DNA from: Alnus glutinosa | Lineage: Eukaryota > Streptophyta > Magnoliopsida > Fagales > Betulaceae | DNA: 64,000 nt | Assembly (NCBI RefSeq): GCF_958979055.1 | Contig: NC_084896.1 | Span: forward strand, 8,064,501-8,128,500 | Direction: 5' to 3' | Part shown: positions 25,675-37,588 of the stretch, piece by piece | Layout: each line of letters begins with the position of its first letter | How positions within the stretch are numbered: the first letter of the stretch is position 1 | Notes under the pieces: generated by a model | The model's database searches: none | Seen by the model: the letters and a program-made list of their open reading frames with translations, nothing else | What the model was told of the DNA's origin: nothing | Made by a program: the position numbers and the translations under genes

Positions 25675-25850
25675 CATGGAGGACGGTTTTTTTCCGTCCC
25701 CCATCACCCTCTACTTCATTTTCTAATAAAAAAAAAAAAATAGAAATTTGTCTTTTGATGTGACCATCAAATGACAAATTTTGATTTTTTTTTTAATTAA
25801 AAAATCATAAAAAGGGTGATGGGGGACGATTTTTTGTCTCCCACAAATAA
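25675..25850. mobile_element. Small inverted-repeat MITE
   Basis: CGTCCCCCATCACCCT at about 25694-25710 pairs with AAGGGTGATGGGGGACG at about 25812-25828. The flanking GGACGGTTTTTTT and its counterpart extend the stem. A second short inverted pair around TTTGTC and GACAAATTTTGA lies at the centre. It has no coding capacity. Confidence 0.65.
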
Positions 25851-26007
25851 TTTTCCTAGATATAGATCAGCTCCATAAAATGATATGCATGATAATTGAT
25901 AAATATGAAGAAGTTAATTTTATGTTGAACCAGTAAAAACATGAATAAAAAATGCTGTACTTTTTAGACCAGGATCCTCCAGTTGAGAGGAACTGGAGAG
26001 GAGCCGA

Positions 26008-26077
26008 TCCTTTATACATAGGGTGATTTTTGTAATTTTACATGGTGTGAAATTACAAAAATATCCTTATGTATAAA
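26008..26077. repeat. Short inverted repeat
   Basis: TTATACATAGGG and TTTTTGTAATTT pair with AAATTACAAAAATA and CTTATGTATAAA within 70 bp. It may be a small MITE core. Confidence 0.6.
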
Positions 26078-26944
26078 TGACCGACTTTACTCCGGTTGAG
26101 ATTTGATGCGTACTTTTTGTCTTTTCCTAGTGATTTTCTCAAATTATTCAAGAACAATAAAAATATTGGTAGTTATACTGATAATAAAATAAAATCATGA
26201 CACTTGCTCTGCCTTCATTTTGTTTTGTTTTTCTTTTTTTTTTTTTAACTCCAGAGTTAAATATTCTAGACGTCGTTCCTGACCCGGAGCTTCATGCGGC
26301 TAAGCCCAACTCAAAGAGGACATGGTGAAAGGCCCAGCCCAGCCTTTTTTGAGGCATATAACCTTTATTTATTTATTTATTTATTCGTTGTCCTAATCAG
26401 CCGAGCATGTGAAGAATCATCAATAAAACAAGAGATATATCATTAGGCTACAGAAGTAAATGTTGTAATGTTGTATTCGTTCTAAGTTCTAACCACAGAA
26501 TGCTAATTAATTTTCTTTTTTCTTGGTAGATTATTTTATTTTATTTTATTTTTATTCATAGATTGAGGTGAATGAAAATTGGAGAGGAAATTGTCTTAAA
26601 AAAAAAAATTATTTAAATTAAATAGTGAAAGTAGATCCCTAATTTGCTTAGCCGGATATATGTGCTTTAAAAAAAGGTAAGAAAAACAAAATTTGGTAAG
26701 TAAACCGTGCTCACCAAACTCACCAAATATTTCAACAATTTGATGAGAAGGATGCAAAGCATTTTAGACCCATTTTAACACTTTAGCTAGCCAAAAAAAC
26801 CTAAAATATGATATTTTGGCTAGTCAATGTTCTAAGCAAATAACTTTTTTATTTTTATTTTTTATTTCTTAGATTTGCAAAGTTACTACTGCGATGTGTT
26901 ATCCGATTCATGTTTTGCAATCACTACCCAAAAAAAAAAAGTCT

Positions 26945-27262
26945 ATTTAATGCCATTTTGGGCTATATAAACGACACTAAACACTTAGTGTCGTTTAATT
27001 AATGCCGCTTCTCAAATGACATTAATGTAGTGGTCTTAAATTAATTTAATGCTGCTTAGGACACAAACGGCATTAATTTATGCCGTTTTTTGAGAAGCGA
27101 CATTATTGTAAAAGCGGCATTAATACATTTAATGTTGCTTTCAACACTAAACGTCATTAAATTTAATGTAGTTTTAAACAAAGGGTGGCATTATATTTAA
27201 TGTCGTTTGAGTAGTAAACAACATTAAATTTAATGCCGTTTGAGTGATAAACGGCATTAATC
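26945..27262. repeat. Left subterminal repeats of the CACTA element
   Basis: Many copies of AATGCCGCTT, AAACGGCATTAA and related variants in both orientations, including a 28-bp palindrome-like hairpin at 26969-26996 (AAACGACACTA and its inverse). Such arrays bind the CACTA transposase in characterised elements. They match the array at 42914-43258. Confidence 0.85.
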
Positions 27263-27264
27263 TC

Positions 27265-27370
<106 letters not shown>

Positions 27371-28915
27371 TTGCTTCTTTCATATTTTTTTTAGGCCAAT
27401 TAAAATACATGACTGGCTGATTCACAAATAATATATTGACAACCAACATTATAACAAAAAAACAAAAAAAAGATAGAACTTGATAAAAATTGCTTAAAGT
27501 TAAGATACACAAATAATACTATTTGATTACACAACTAACATAATCACAATCATTACAATTCAAAAAATGATTACTCTTACAATATAACTTAAACTATAAT
27601 ACTAATGCAAAGAAATTGTTTCATTGTCAATAACATGATTCAAAAAACCTAGCTTGCATTCAAACGTTAAACGGCATCTCTAAACCAACAGATATGCTAT
27701 TCCACAATTTCAAATCCTCCAAGCCTTGAACTTCTGTATACTTTATCAACAAATGTAGTTGGAACCTGTAGACAAGCACATGACCCACATCAACTAAAAA
27801 GTCGAAGATCAATGAGTACACTTAGAAAATACATACAAAAAGGTGAATCAAGCAACACAAAGCATTCATTATCATGAGTACTTAAAACTTCTATTGCAAT
27901 AGATTCTACAGAACTCTCTTAAATGTATAAAGTTTAAGCATCACTAATTGATTTACAACGTCTTGAAGTGCAGGGTTACATGATAAACTACTGGACTCCC
28001 AATGTTACAAATCCTACTAATACACAAGTTTGTTTAGAAAGAAAGAGAATCAGATATAAAAAGAAGTATATTGAATGCAACAGACAAGGATTTATGTGAG
28101 AGCAACATGTTCTTTAGTAGTTATTTAAATTATATAAAACAGGTTATTTAGTAATTTTTCAAATGCATGGCAGTGAACTTGAAATCTAAGTCCTTAATAG
28201 TAGTATAAGCACTGACCTCGTTGAGAACAATTTCCATGCTAGGCCACATGAAGACCCTCAAATTTCCATCCTGTAAATGTACTGCAAAAAATTCAGATCA
28301 TCATAAGGCAGCTTATATCTGCATGAACCAAGACACAAATTTTGGAAAAGAAAAATCCAGCCACGCAAGTTTGGCTTTCAGTCCAGAGATGAAGCCACTT
28401 AACTCCATTGAACTATATACTAAAATCAGCCCTTGAATATATGTTATCTTTAAAAAGAAGACTGGAGCATTGGCCCCATTGGGGGCAAAATATTACAAAG
28501 AAGAAAATAATTAAGTTGTACAAAGCAAACTTACATGACTTACATTTTCACTTGGTCATTTAAACAACTACAATGTATTTTCTAACAAAAGTTTACACTA
28601 GTAAGATTCTAATGCAACCAATAGAGACCAAAAGAATAGAATCCCACATACTATTCAAACATAAAAACCTTATGATATGCTCAATTCAGTAAGCTTTACA
28701 TTAAAAACAGAAAAGTATATAATATAACATTTCCAAAGTATTATATCAAGTCGGTTAAGGAGTGTTGCCAAAGCAGAGTTAGGTAACATCTAGAACACCC
28801 CAATGAGGGCATACAAGAAACATCCGTGTTTAACTAACAGGTGACCATCTCTCTAATGAAGAATTGGAAGCTCAAAAGATAATGATGTCATACAATTAAG
28901 GAAATATATTTTTTT

Positions 28916-29255
28916 AAGGGATAAATATATTTTAGCCCCTCAAACTACCACCCTTTCTCCGGATGGCTCCCCAAACTACCAATGCTTAGATTTTGGCCCC
29001 CTAAACTACCAATTTTTGATTTTTTGGCCCCATCCGTCCATTTATGCCGTCAATTCTAAACAGAATTTCGAAAATACCCCTCCTACACTTTGAAATTCCC
29101 ACGGTTAAGGGAGGCGTATTTTCGGATTTTTGGCCAATTTCTGTTAGAATTGACGGTATAAATAGACTGATGGGGCCAAAAAATCAGAAAGTGGTAGTTT
29201 GGGGGGTCACAATCTAAGCATTAGTAGTTTGGGGGGCTAAAATATATTTAACCCT
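28916..29255. mobile_element. Foldback MITE, family 2, nested in the CACTA element
   Basis: The left end AAGGGATAAATATATTTT, followed by AGCCCCTCAAACTACCA, pairs with an inverted right end differing at only a few positions. The repeated CAAACTACCA motif links it to the element at 24468-25189. It is about 340 bp with no coding frame and runs of T/A at both borders. Confidence 0.85.
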
Positions 29256-30934
29256 TTTTTTAATGAATAAGAGGACTTTTATAACCAACAAACAAGCACA
29301 CATCCTCTTTTCAGCAGACAATTGGAAAACAGCAAGGCTAAGGAACAGGCTCCAAAGCCAAGCAACAACAACTACTCTGCAAACTACACAAACAAGAAGA
29401 AAATAGCAACTACAAACAGACTAAACCAAAATTCCCATATCAATCCCCCATTTGCACCAAAGTAGGAGAAAAATCCCTACATTGATGCTCCCCAACCTCC
29501 CCTACACAGAAGATCATAAATTGCAAGAGAATAGAATAAAAGCAAATGGATGTTGTATGTAGGGAAACAGAGTACCTTTCTTGATCAAAGTAAAATAATT
29601 AGAAAGCAACAATTAAAGAAAATATGAAGAAAAGCATAAAATCATGACTAAGCGCACAAAAGCTGTCTAAATCATGACTTGTCCATGGGCCGTTGGCATT
29701 TCTAATTGCTTCCATGTCTATGCCAGACCACAACATATACAGTATAAAAAGGAGATAGATGCAGTCTATCATATCTATCAGACCTCTCCCGATACATTCA
29801 AATATAATGAGAATGTTAAACAAATACATACATGAATGCTCCATAACACATAAATCAAGCTTGTTGCCTGCCCAAACATTGTACTTCGCCTCCCTGGACG
29901 TCATCATGGGACACGGCTATGTGTCCATCTAAATAACATCGTTGACAATGTTAGTTGCAAATTTCATTACTAAGTAGCATAAATAAACAAATGTTTCTGG
30001 TTCTCTGGACATAACAATCATGAAACATCACCTGGTCGATTGGCAACAGATGATTTGGCCATCAAACCTTGGGGGCAAGCTGTGTTTGGAATGTCTTGCC
30101 CATCAGTCCTTTGTGCCACAAATTGGTTTCTCGTTAGTGAAGACTGCACTAAACGTTCGATCGTTTGGAGCATTTGAGCAATCTCAGTATCATGGGCCTT
30201 GTCCCTTTCATTCATTTGAGCTATCTCATTCTTGTGGGCCTCCTTTATGTACCTCATTTGTGCTTGCATTTGACTAACTTGTTGGAAAAGTAATGGCTCC
30301 TGGGAGGATGATGACGATATCCTAGGCATACCGCTGGATCTACCAGGTACAATGCCAAAGCCTGTTTCGCAGACACGTCCTGCGTATTTTGGCTTTTCAA
30401 TTGCCTTCGCATATGCATCGTCTGGAGCCCATTGTATAAATCCTTGTGAGGACACATCTGTTGTTGGAGACTCCTGTGACATCAACTCCTTCATCTTCAC
30501 CTATCAAAAATATAATTTTGTCAACCCAATTGTCTCATTAAAGAATATCAAAATGAGTGCACTATTGTAAATACATCTATAAACGAAGTACAACTCAATA
30601 GAAGCACTTACCATTTTTTTCCCTAGTTTCAGCATTGACAGGGGTGCCTTCTTTTCTATTGTGTGCAACAAGATAGATATCGCTTCTACTTGGAGACCGG
30701 GGTGGACCTTGTTGATCTCTCCTACAGAAACAAATGGTGAAAAACATAATTATCACTCATTGCCAAACGGAGAAGAATATGTTAGTGCATACGAAAACTT
30801 ACGATCTCAGTCGCAAATTTGGCATAGCTCCCCGAACCTAGTGTGTGGTTAGCAATATGCTTGCTCCCATTGACCTTATTTTTCTCAACCCCTAATTGTG
30901 TATTTCTTAACATTAATACCAACATTTTTTCTAA

Positions 30935-30956
30935 TGTGTGTGTGTGTGTGTGTGTT
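30935..30956. repeat. (GT)n microsatellite
   Basis: About ten GT units inside the CACTA element. Confidence 0.85.
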
Positions 30957-31035
30957 TGTGTAAATGCTACCTTATTGTCTCTTGTCGTCCAAATGTTGAC
31001 GCACAGTTCAATGTCCTCTGGATCTAATAGATCAT

Positions 31036-32176
31036 TGTTAGGTCACGATTGTAATATTTGTTCGTGTTAGTTTGTAATTGGCTACATTCTATTGGACAAA
31101 ATCACTTATTTGTAATGATGCATTTAAATAGGGATTCAGCTATTCAGAGTTCTTCTAGAAGATTTTGCACAGTTTACAAGCTAGAGAAATCGGATCCTTT
31201 GCAACCGTCCGGACGACATGATATACCGTCCGAACGATGAGAACTTTCTGTTCAAACTTTCCTCTGTGTCAAGAAGCTTCGAATTGTTCCAGCTTGCATC
31301 TGTCCGGACGTTTCAACAGCACGTCCGGACGACACTCACTATTCGACTAGCTATGAGATTTCCTTCCAAAACACAGATATGGGAAGATCGTTGCAACCGT
31401 CCAGACGATGTGGATTCTTGTCTGGACGCACTCATCCATAAGGCAAGTTGCGCATTCAAAATGTAGACGTTTGGACAACAGCATTCATTGTCCAGACGCG
31501 CGAGCTACATATATGGAAATTGCGTGCATCAAATCAACCATCCGGACGACCATTCCCTTAGTCTGGACGCGCGAAGCCTTAATATGAAAATTGCGTGCAG
31601 CTGAAGTGCGACCATCCGGACGCAGCTCAAATCAAGAAAGGATTTCAGCAAAATTTTGAAAAGCCGATCGCACAGTTGTCCGTCCGGACGCTATATGTCC
31701 ACCATCTGGACGGCGACTAGGTTTATCAAGCTAGACACTCATTTGAACCTGCAGCCTATAAATAGAGGTCCTTAGGCTTGAGAATTGCAAGAATTTGGTA
31801 TTGAATTCCTTAAAACTTAGAGAGTTATATTGTAGAGTTATTGTGTTGAGTTAGTATCTAAGTCGTTGCTGTGCTGATCTGAAATCTACCTCAGGAGTTG
31901 GCCCTAAGGTAAAGGATTTCATTGAAGACCCTTTCTGGTAGGACACCTGTTTAAGAGGCGTTCGTGTTGGGTTACACGTTAGAGTTCAATGTACGACCAC
32001 TGCATTAGGAGTATGTGAGTGCTACTACTTTGTAACTAGTCTTGTCTTCTGAATAGTGGATATCCTGAATTTGGCTGCTCTAGAGTAGTTTTTTTCTTGA
32101 CTGAGTTTCCACTTCGTTAACAAAATATCTGTCTCCTTTAATTCCGCATTTTGATATTTTGTTACACACATTTTTG
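31036..32176 (+). mobile_element. Copia-like solo LTR rich in GTCCGGACG, nested in the CACTA element
   Basis: The segment interrupts the Transposase_24 coding region. From about 31205 to 31720 it holds roughly a dozen copies or near copies of GTCCGGACG. A TATA-like CCTATAAATAGAGG at about 31757-31770 is followed by the conserved-looking CCTAAGGTAAAGGATTTCATTGAAG-type and GGCGTTCGTGTTGGG-type blocks of Copia LTR U5 regions, ending near GTTACACACA. No primer-binding site or internal domain follows, so it is probably a solo LTR. I could not match target duplications, so both ends are approximate. Confidence 0.6.
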
Positions 32177-33300
32177 CACACACTTGTTTATATTAGAAGT
32201 CATTTTTAATTTTTCAGTTCACATGTTACACCTTCTTTAATTTTAAGAGATTTCTTTACATTCCGCTTGAAAGTTTTTCTTTTTATCCCAAAGTCCACGA
32301 AGGCAATCCTTTTGATCTTATCAAGCAGTTGACTAGACTCAATGTAAAACTATGTCTACAAACATTGGAAATAAATAATTTTACCAATTTCATCAATTTG
32401 TATGTATTTACTAAGATCAAATTCTACAACTTAATATTTTAAACATTAGTTTTCATACATACCATTAGAGTGGTCTATAACTCTTATTTTTTGTGCAACA
32501 TAAACTTTTTCCAATATGGAGTGTGTAGATCAACAAATTGCCCAGATCGAACATACTTCCCTGCGAGCCTGCGAAATTTAAGACCGTTTGTTCCCGTTGG
32601 TTGCCATACTTTATTAAACTCAAGAATAACCTTCTCCTCATCTGGGATTAGCCAAAAATCACAAGCCCCAAATTTCCTAACATGGATGATCCCTTCCACA
32701 TCTGTATTGCAACACATACTTATGTTAGTTATTTGTTGTGACGATTAATGTTGGACCGCAATATATAATATCAACACACACATTTACTGATAAATATATG
32801 TTCAATATACCTATTGTACGGACCTCTCCATTGGCTAATTACAGTGCTGATGGCACTTGTGGTGATGTAGGTACCTCTTTATGCTCCTCACGATCCTGCG
32901 TGAAAGATGATGGTGCAGCAGTCTCATCCACACAATTCGGTGTGGGCCATCGTGAGCCATAAGGATATGAATAATATCCTAGTGGGGGTGGAGGGGCATC
33001 AGCTAGTAACCTAAGAAACGAATCATCATGCATTACACGGCTCGGGGAACCATCATAGGGGTCCTGCTATGAGACACATGGTAGTACCGGTGGCTGGTAT
33101 TTTGTATTATGTCGCCGAAAAGCCCGGCAACATCATTTTTTTTTTCGATGTCATTGGTTACTTACATTATATTTTTAAAATAGGTCAATTTGAGTGAAAT
33201 AGAGAATACATGATACTAACAAATGGGAATTGTTAAAACTAGTGGTAATGTTAAATCATACACAAGGAGGAAATGAACATACGATATGTAATATGTAATA

Positions 33301-34092
33301 TTAAGTTAATATGAACATTCTACGTATCTTTTTAAATGCTGGCATGTCATTATGTGTACACTGGACAAAATCATCATCAACTTTGTTTGAGTCATGGTTA
33401 ATGTTCAAGTTGAAAGGGTCATTTTCAAGACAGTTTCGATCATCATTGTCGTTCACTTCTCCTTGACCAAGATCAAACACGTTTCTTGGTTTTTTCTTGA
33501 AAACAATAGCCCATTCTGAGTGCCTTTTGTCCTCCACATAAAATACTTGTGATACTATTCTTTCCTAACTTGAGGTAAGTAGCTAACTGAATGAAGTATT
33601 CAATTTGAACTCTAGTAGGATTGCCTCTTGACTTGCTAAGGTTAGGAATATAGTAATAGATTTAGGTCTTTCTCTTCCCTGAGGGTGCTACTTTTTCCAA
33701 GTGAATAAGCCAACTCCCTTTCGTGTGCTCCTAGCTCGACAAGTTGTTTCTCCTCCCAAGCTTTCTTCCTAAATAGAGGACTGGGGTATGAGCTTAACTC
33801 TGAGCTAAAAGAAGTTGGTTCTTCCCTCCGGCGGGCCTAAGCTTGAGTCATTCCTCTTCTATTAGCTCGTAGCTAGTATAGGAATTTTGTGTTCATGATC
33901 CTTGTACCCCCTGTCTTTCTTGATATCCGCCCAATCACACTTAAATACCACATACCGAGTCTTGTCATAGTACTCAACCTCAATTATTCGAGTTAACTTG
34001 TCATAGTAGGTGTCACCATCAACAGTAGGCACACAAACCCCACTATTCTGAGTTGTCTTCCTTACATCATGTCCCAGAGTGCAAAACAACAT
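33301..34092 (-). pseudogene. CACTA DUF4216 region fragments
   Basis: The minus frame 34092-33862 has NSGVCVPTVDGDTYYDKLTR followed by IIEVEYYDKTRYVVFKCDWADI, the signature of DUF4216, which lies downstream of TNP2 in CACTA elements. The frame 33537-33301 has KKKPRNVFDLGQ, another typical downstream block. About 320 bp of non-matching sequence with stops lies between them, so the gene is broken. Confidence 0.8.
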
Positions 34093-35027
34093 GTCGTTAA
34101 CTGTGTAGCGGCTATATTCAAATGCGGTTTGTATCGGACCTTAGGAATACCATACAAGCTTACTCCCTAATTCAATTCAGGTTAACTCATCCAACTTGTT
34201 TACCTGATGTTTGGGACAAGGTTTGTTATTTTAAGTAAAACACTGTATACATGGCTTAAAGCACACTATGGTGTTGTTGAATTAGCATACACATTTATTA
34301 ATCTTACATATTCACAATATCAATCACAAAATTGTGTCTTATGTATCCGGTGCAATTCCTCATCTGACAGGGGCTCCATATTGTTTTCTTCCTCAACGTA
34401 TCCAAATGCGTACTATGCATAATTCATAATCGTCAAATTACACCCACAGGTATAACAACGGCTAATAATAATAATAAACAACATAAATATTACAACTCAC
34501 ATGCTTAGTTGAAGGAACTTGTCTGAGTTGAACATAATGTATCGATGAACCTGTATAAATGTGCGTCTGTTGAGGTTGAATCTAGTTGCTGCCCCTCTAG
34601 CCTCATCGGAGTTTCTTGGAGGACTAGTGTGTATTGTTGGCACGATCAATAAATATTGAGAACAAAACGTTATTAATTCTTCTACTATTTACCATTCCGC
34701 AATAAATCCTTCTGGTGCAGCTTTGTTGCGAAACCTTACATTTGTATCTACCAAGGAACCTAGCTTTGAAACAAGTATTAATTAAACATCAAACACGTCA
34801 CTTATTAAACAAAAAAATAATTGTGGAAGATATACTTTAGAAATGTTCATAAGTGTTACCTCTTAAATGGATACATCCAACGAGTGTGTACTAGTCCACC
34901 TAGACTGCACTCACATACCAAATGAATGAAAAGGTGTACCTAAGTTGTAAAAAAGCCTCGGGAAATATCTGTTCGACTTACATAGTATTAAAACAATTTG
35001 AGTGTGAAGTTGGTCCAGATCTTCTTC

Positions 35028-35363
35028 TCACAATGTCTTGGAACATATGTCCGATAGGAATGCAAACAAATCTATCACAAGTTTAACAACCTTAGTAGGT
35101 AAAGAATGACACAATGCGATTGGCATGATCTGCTGCATGAGTATATGGCTGTCATGATTTGAAGCATACCTGTCAGGTACTCTAACATCTTTAATCACCT
35201 TTAAAAAATAATATTTATCTGCACTAGACATCGTGAAGCAAGCTAGGGGTAGGAATGTCTTGACTTTGTCATTTGTAAATGGATGAAATTTAGGCCTCAA
35301 ACTTATTTTTTGCAAGTCTTGTCGTGCTTCAAAGTTGTCTTTTATTTTTCCTTTAATGTCTAG
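35028..35363 (-). pseudogene. CACTA TNP2 C-terminal part with DUF4218 start
   Basis: Minus-strand translation runs from LDIKGKIKDNFEARQDL through PLACFTMS, HDSHILMQQIMPIALCHSLP and LFAFLSDICSK. These are the end of the TNP2 transposase and the start of DUF4218. It begins exactly at the LTR boundary of the gypsy insertion (35364). Its missing upstream part resumes beyond that insertion at 40242. Confidence 0.88.
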
Positions 35364-36641
35364 TGATGAGTGCCAAATATTGTGTATTTGGACCCCTTGA
35401 TTTACATTAGTTAGACCTTTAGCCCTGTTATTTTCTGATACTTTGGTTAGTTTTTGTGTTTTTATGTTTTGTAGGTCAATAAGTGAGGAATGGCAAAATT
35501 CATGAGGAATTGCTTGGAAAATTCGAAAGTTCTGAAAAACTCTATCGATCGAACTTCAAGTTGATCGATCGAATTTTGCCCGAAGTTGATCGATCGAATA
35601 AAAGTCGATCGATCAAAATTTTTCAGAACTTTCTTTTGCAGAAGTGCGCCAGAACACCCAATCAGGAGCTTCTCCATGACAAAAAACAGTTCTCCCTCTG
35701 ATTTTCGCAGCAGAACACGCTGGTTTCGTGACCTTGGTTGTCTCTAGCAAGAAAGGAACCCTAGAAGGGGTTAGAGGAGTCATTTTACATGGGTTTCTAG
35801 CCCTAATTTCCTTCTATAAAAGCCATAGCCATGCCTCCTTGTTGGGGAGTTCAGAGAACAGTAGCTAGGTTTAATTTCGTTCATTTCATAGTATATTTCA
35901 GTAGCTTTTGTTCTTAGACACTTTCTCTTTGTAAAGCTTTTCTTTTATTTCCATGTTTGTTCTTCATTTTCTTGTGGTGTTCTAGTCATGGAAGGCTAGT
36001 AACCTCAACTACGGTTGAGGATGAAACCTTTCCATTGATGACACTCACACTCTTGTTATACTACTTGCACATTTGATGATATATCATATTTGTTGTTCAA
36101 GTTCCATTCATTTAAATGCTTTATCTTTTGCAATGAATGTGATTGTTGGTAGATATAGGACATTTAATGTGTTTCAACCGACGGATACATTGTTTTATCA
36201 GTTTGAATGATGATATCCATTGTGATTTGTTCACTAAATGGATACATTGGATGATTTGATTTCAAATGGGTACTCTTTGTGATTTATCTTTGAGTTGGAT
36301 TCATTTAATGGTTCTAGAGTATGTGGTTGAGAAACTTGAATAACACCCTAAGCTTAATGTTCTTTGGGTATTCAAGTGGGAACCAAGAGTGTGAGTTGTT
36401 GGATTTGGTTTGATAGATTCCTTAACCTTAGTTCCTTTTAATTTGCATATTTCATTTCATCTCTTTTATTTAGTCTTTTACTCTTTATTCAATCCTCAAA
36501 CCTTTGGAACTAGGTTAAAATGAAGTTGATTAAATAAGACACCAATATTTGACCATTTCCCTGTGGATTCGACCTCGCACTTGCACACACTATATTGCAA
36601 ATGATTTGTGCGCTTGCGAGTACTCATTAAAACACACATCA
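35364..36641 (+). repeat. 5' LTR of the nested gypsy element
   Basis: It is 1278 bp, starts TGATG and ends CATCA, and matches the solo LTR at 1127-2361 in reverse orientation. Near its start (about 35545-35620) are several overlapping TCGATCGATCG motifs. The same motif recurs downstream at about 36838-36852 and 37156-37212. Confidence 0.9.
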
Positions 36642-36647
36642 AGTTTT

Positions 36648-36665
36648 TGGCACCGTTGCTGGGGA
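36648..36665 (+). other. Primer-binding site (tRNA-Asp type)
   Basis: TGGCACCGTTGCTGGGGA lies six bases after the LTR end. It differs at two positions from the tRNA-Asp-complementary sequence TGGCGCCGTTGCCGGGGA used by Athila/Tat-like elements. Confidence 0.85.
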
Positions 36666-37588
36666 TATCGGTTCAAAAAATTGGTTTTTGTTTGATTGAT
36701 TTTGTTTTTCTACTAGTTAGATAGATTTTTGTTTCATTTTTTTGTTGTTTAGCTTCTGTTCTGTATTCTAAAGTTCTTTCTTTGTTTCTCCCGGATCTGT
36801 TCTGCAGCTTCTGCAACTTACTGGGTGCCCTGAAAAATCGATCGATCGAAAATATATTCGTTCGATTGAACGAACTTCCTGCACAGCAGCAGCTCGGAAC
36901 AAGGTAAGTATCTCTGTTCCAGTACTTCTTTTAGTCCATTTTGTTCATTTTGTTCATAATTTGTTTTTGTTTAATAGTATTTTGCTGTTTGTTTAATTTT
37001 CTTTTAGTTCATTATAATTTAGTTCAAATTCTGTGTAGTTTGTATTTCATATTACCCTAAATTTGTTTTATTTTGTTCTAAAAAAAAAAAAGAAAAAAAA
37101 AAAAAAGAGTTTCTGTTATGTTTTTATTCCTGTTTCTGTTCCTGCACAATTTCAAAGATTCGATCGATCTATTACAATTTCGATCGATCGAATTTTCGAT
37201 CGATCGATCGACCTCAACTCAGAAGGTAGCTCCTGGATAAGATCAGTAGCCGAAATTTTTACCAAAAATTCTTTTTGGTCCCAATTTCTAAGTATTCTTA
37301 TTTTTACTTTTGCTGCTATCTTTGTATAAATTGTATGCATTTTTGTTAGTCTTTACATTTTATCTTAGTTGTGTTATTTTTCTTTGATTTTAAAAAAACA
37401 TTTCTTGCTAGTGTGGGTCTACTTAGCTATCTAAAGGTAATGACAAGGTGAATTCTGGCAAGGAAAGGTCTTGGGATTTAAGTGTGTCTAGTGTGACCCC
37501 CCTCACCTACTTGGGAACTAGCCTAGATTGTACTTTGGAGAACTTTGCTCCCCATTAGCAAATTCTTTTCTTTATTTTTGTTTGTCTT

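Larger units (their letters stand above)
30018..33033 (-). pseudogene. CACTA accessory transposase gene (Transposase_24, Ptta/En-Spm type), broken
   Basis: Coding pieces follow in order on the minus strand. First comes a Pro/Ser-rich piece (33033-32839) and a piece with FGACDFWLIP and KFRRLAGKY (32717-32484). Next is a piece with GSGSYAKFATEI ending at a donor near 30802, then an exon near 30725-30612 with THNRKxGTPVN-like residues (VAHNRKEGTPVNAETREK). Last is a coiled, Gln/Met-rich C-terminal exon (30497-30018) with YAGRVCETGFGI. These are the hallmarks of Pfam Transposase_24 proteins encoded beside TNP2 in CACTA elements. A Copia-like LTR (31036-32176) splits the gene. Exact exon borders upstream of 30802 are uncertain. 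Confidence 0.8.

Noticed and set aside
31205..31720. CRISPR-like array of GTCCGGACG
   Set aside because: The repeats are short, irregularly spaced and in a plant LTR; CRISPR does not occur in plant nuclear DNA.
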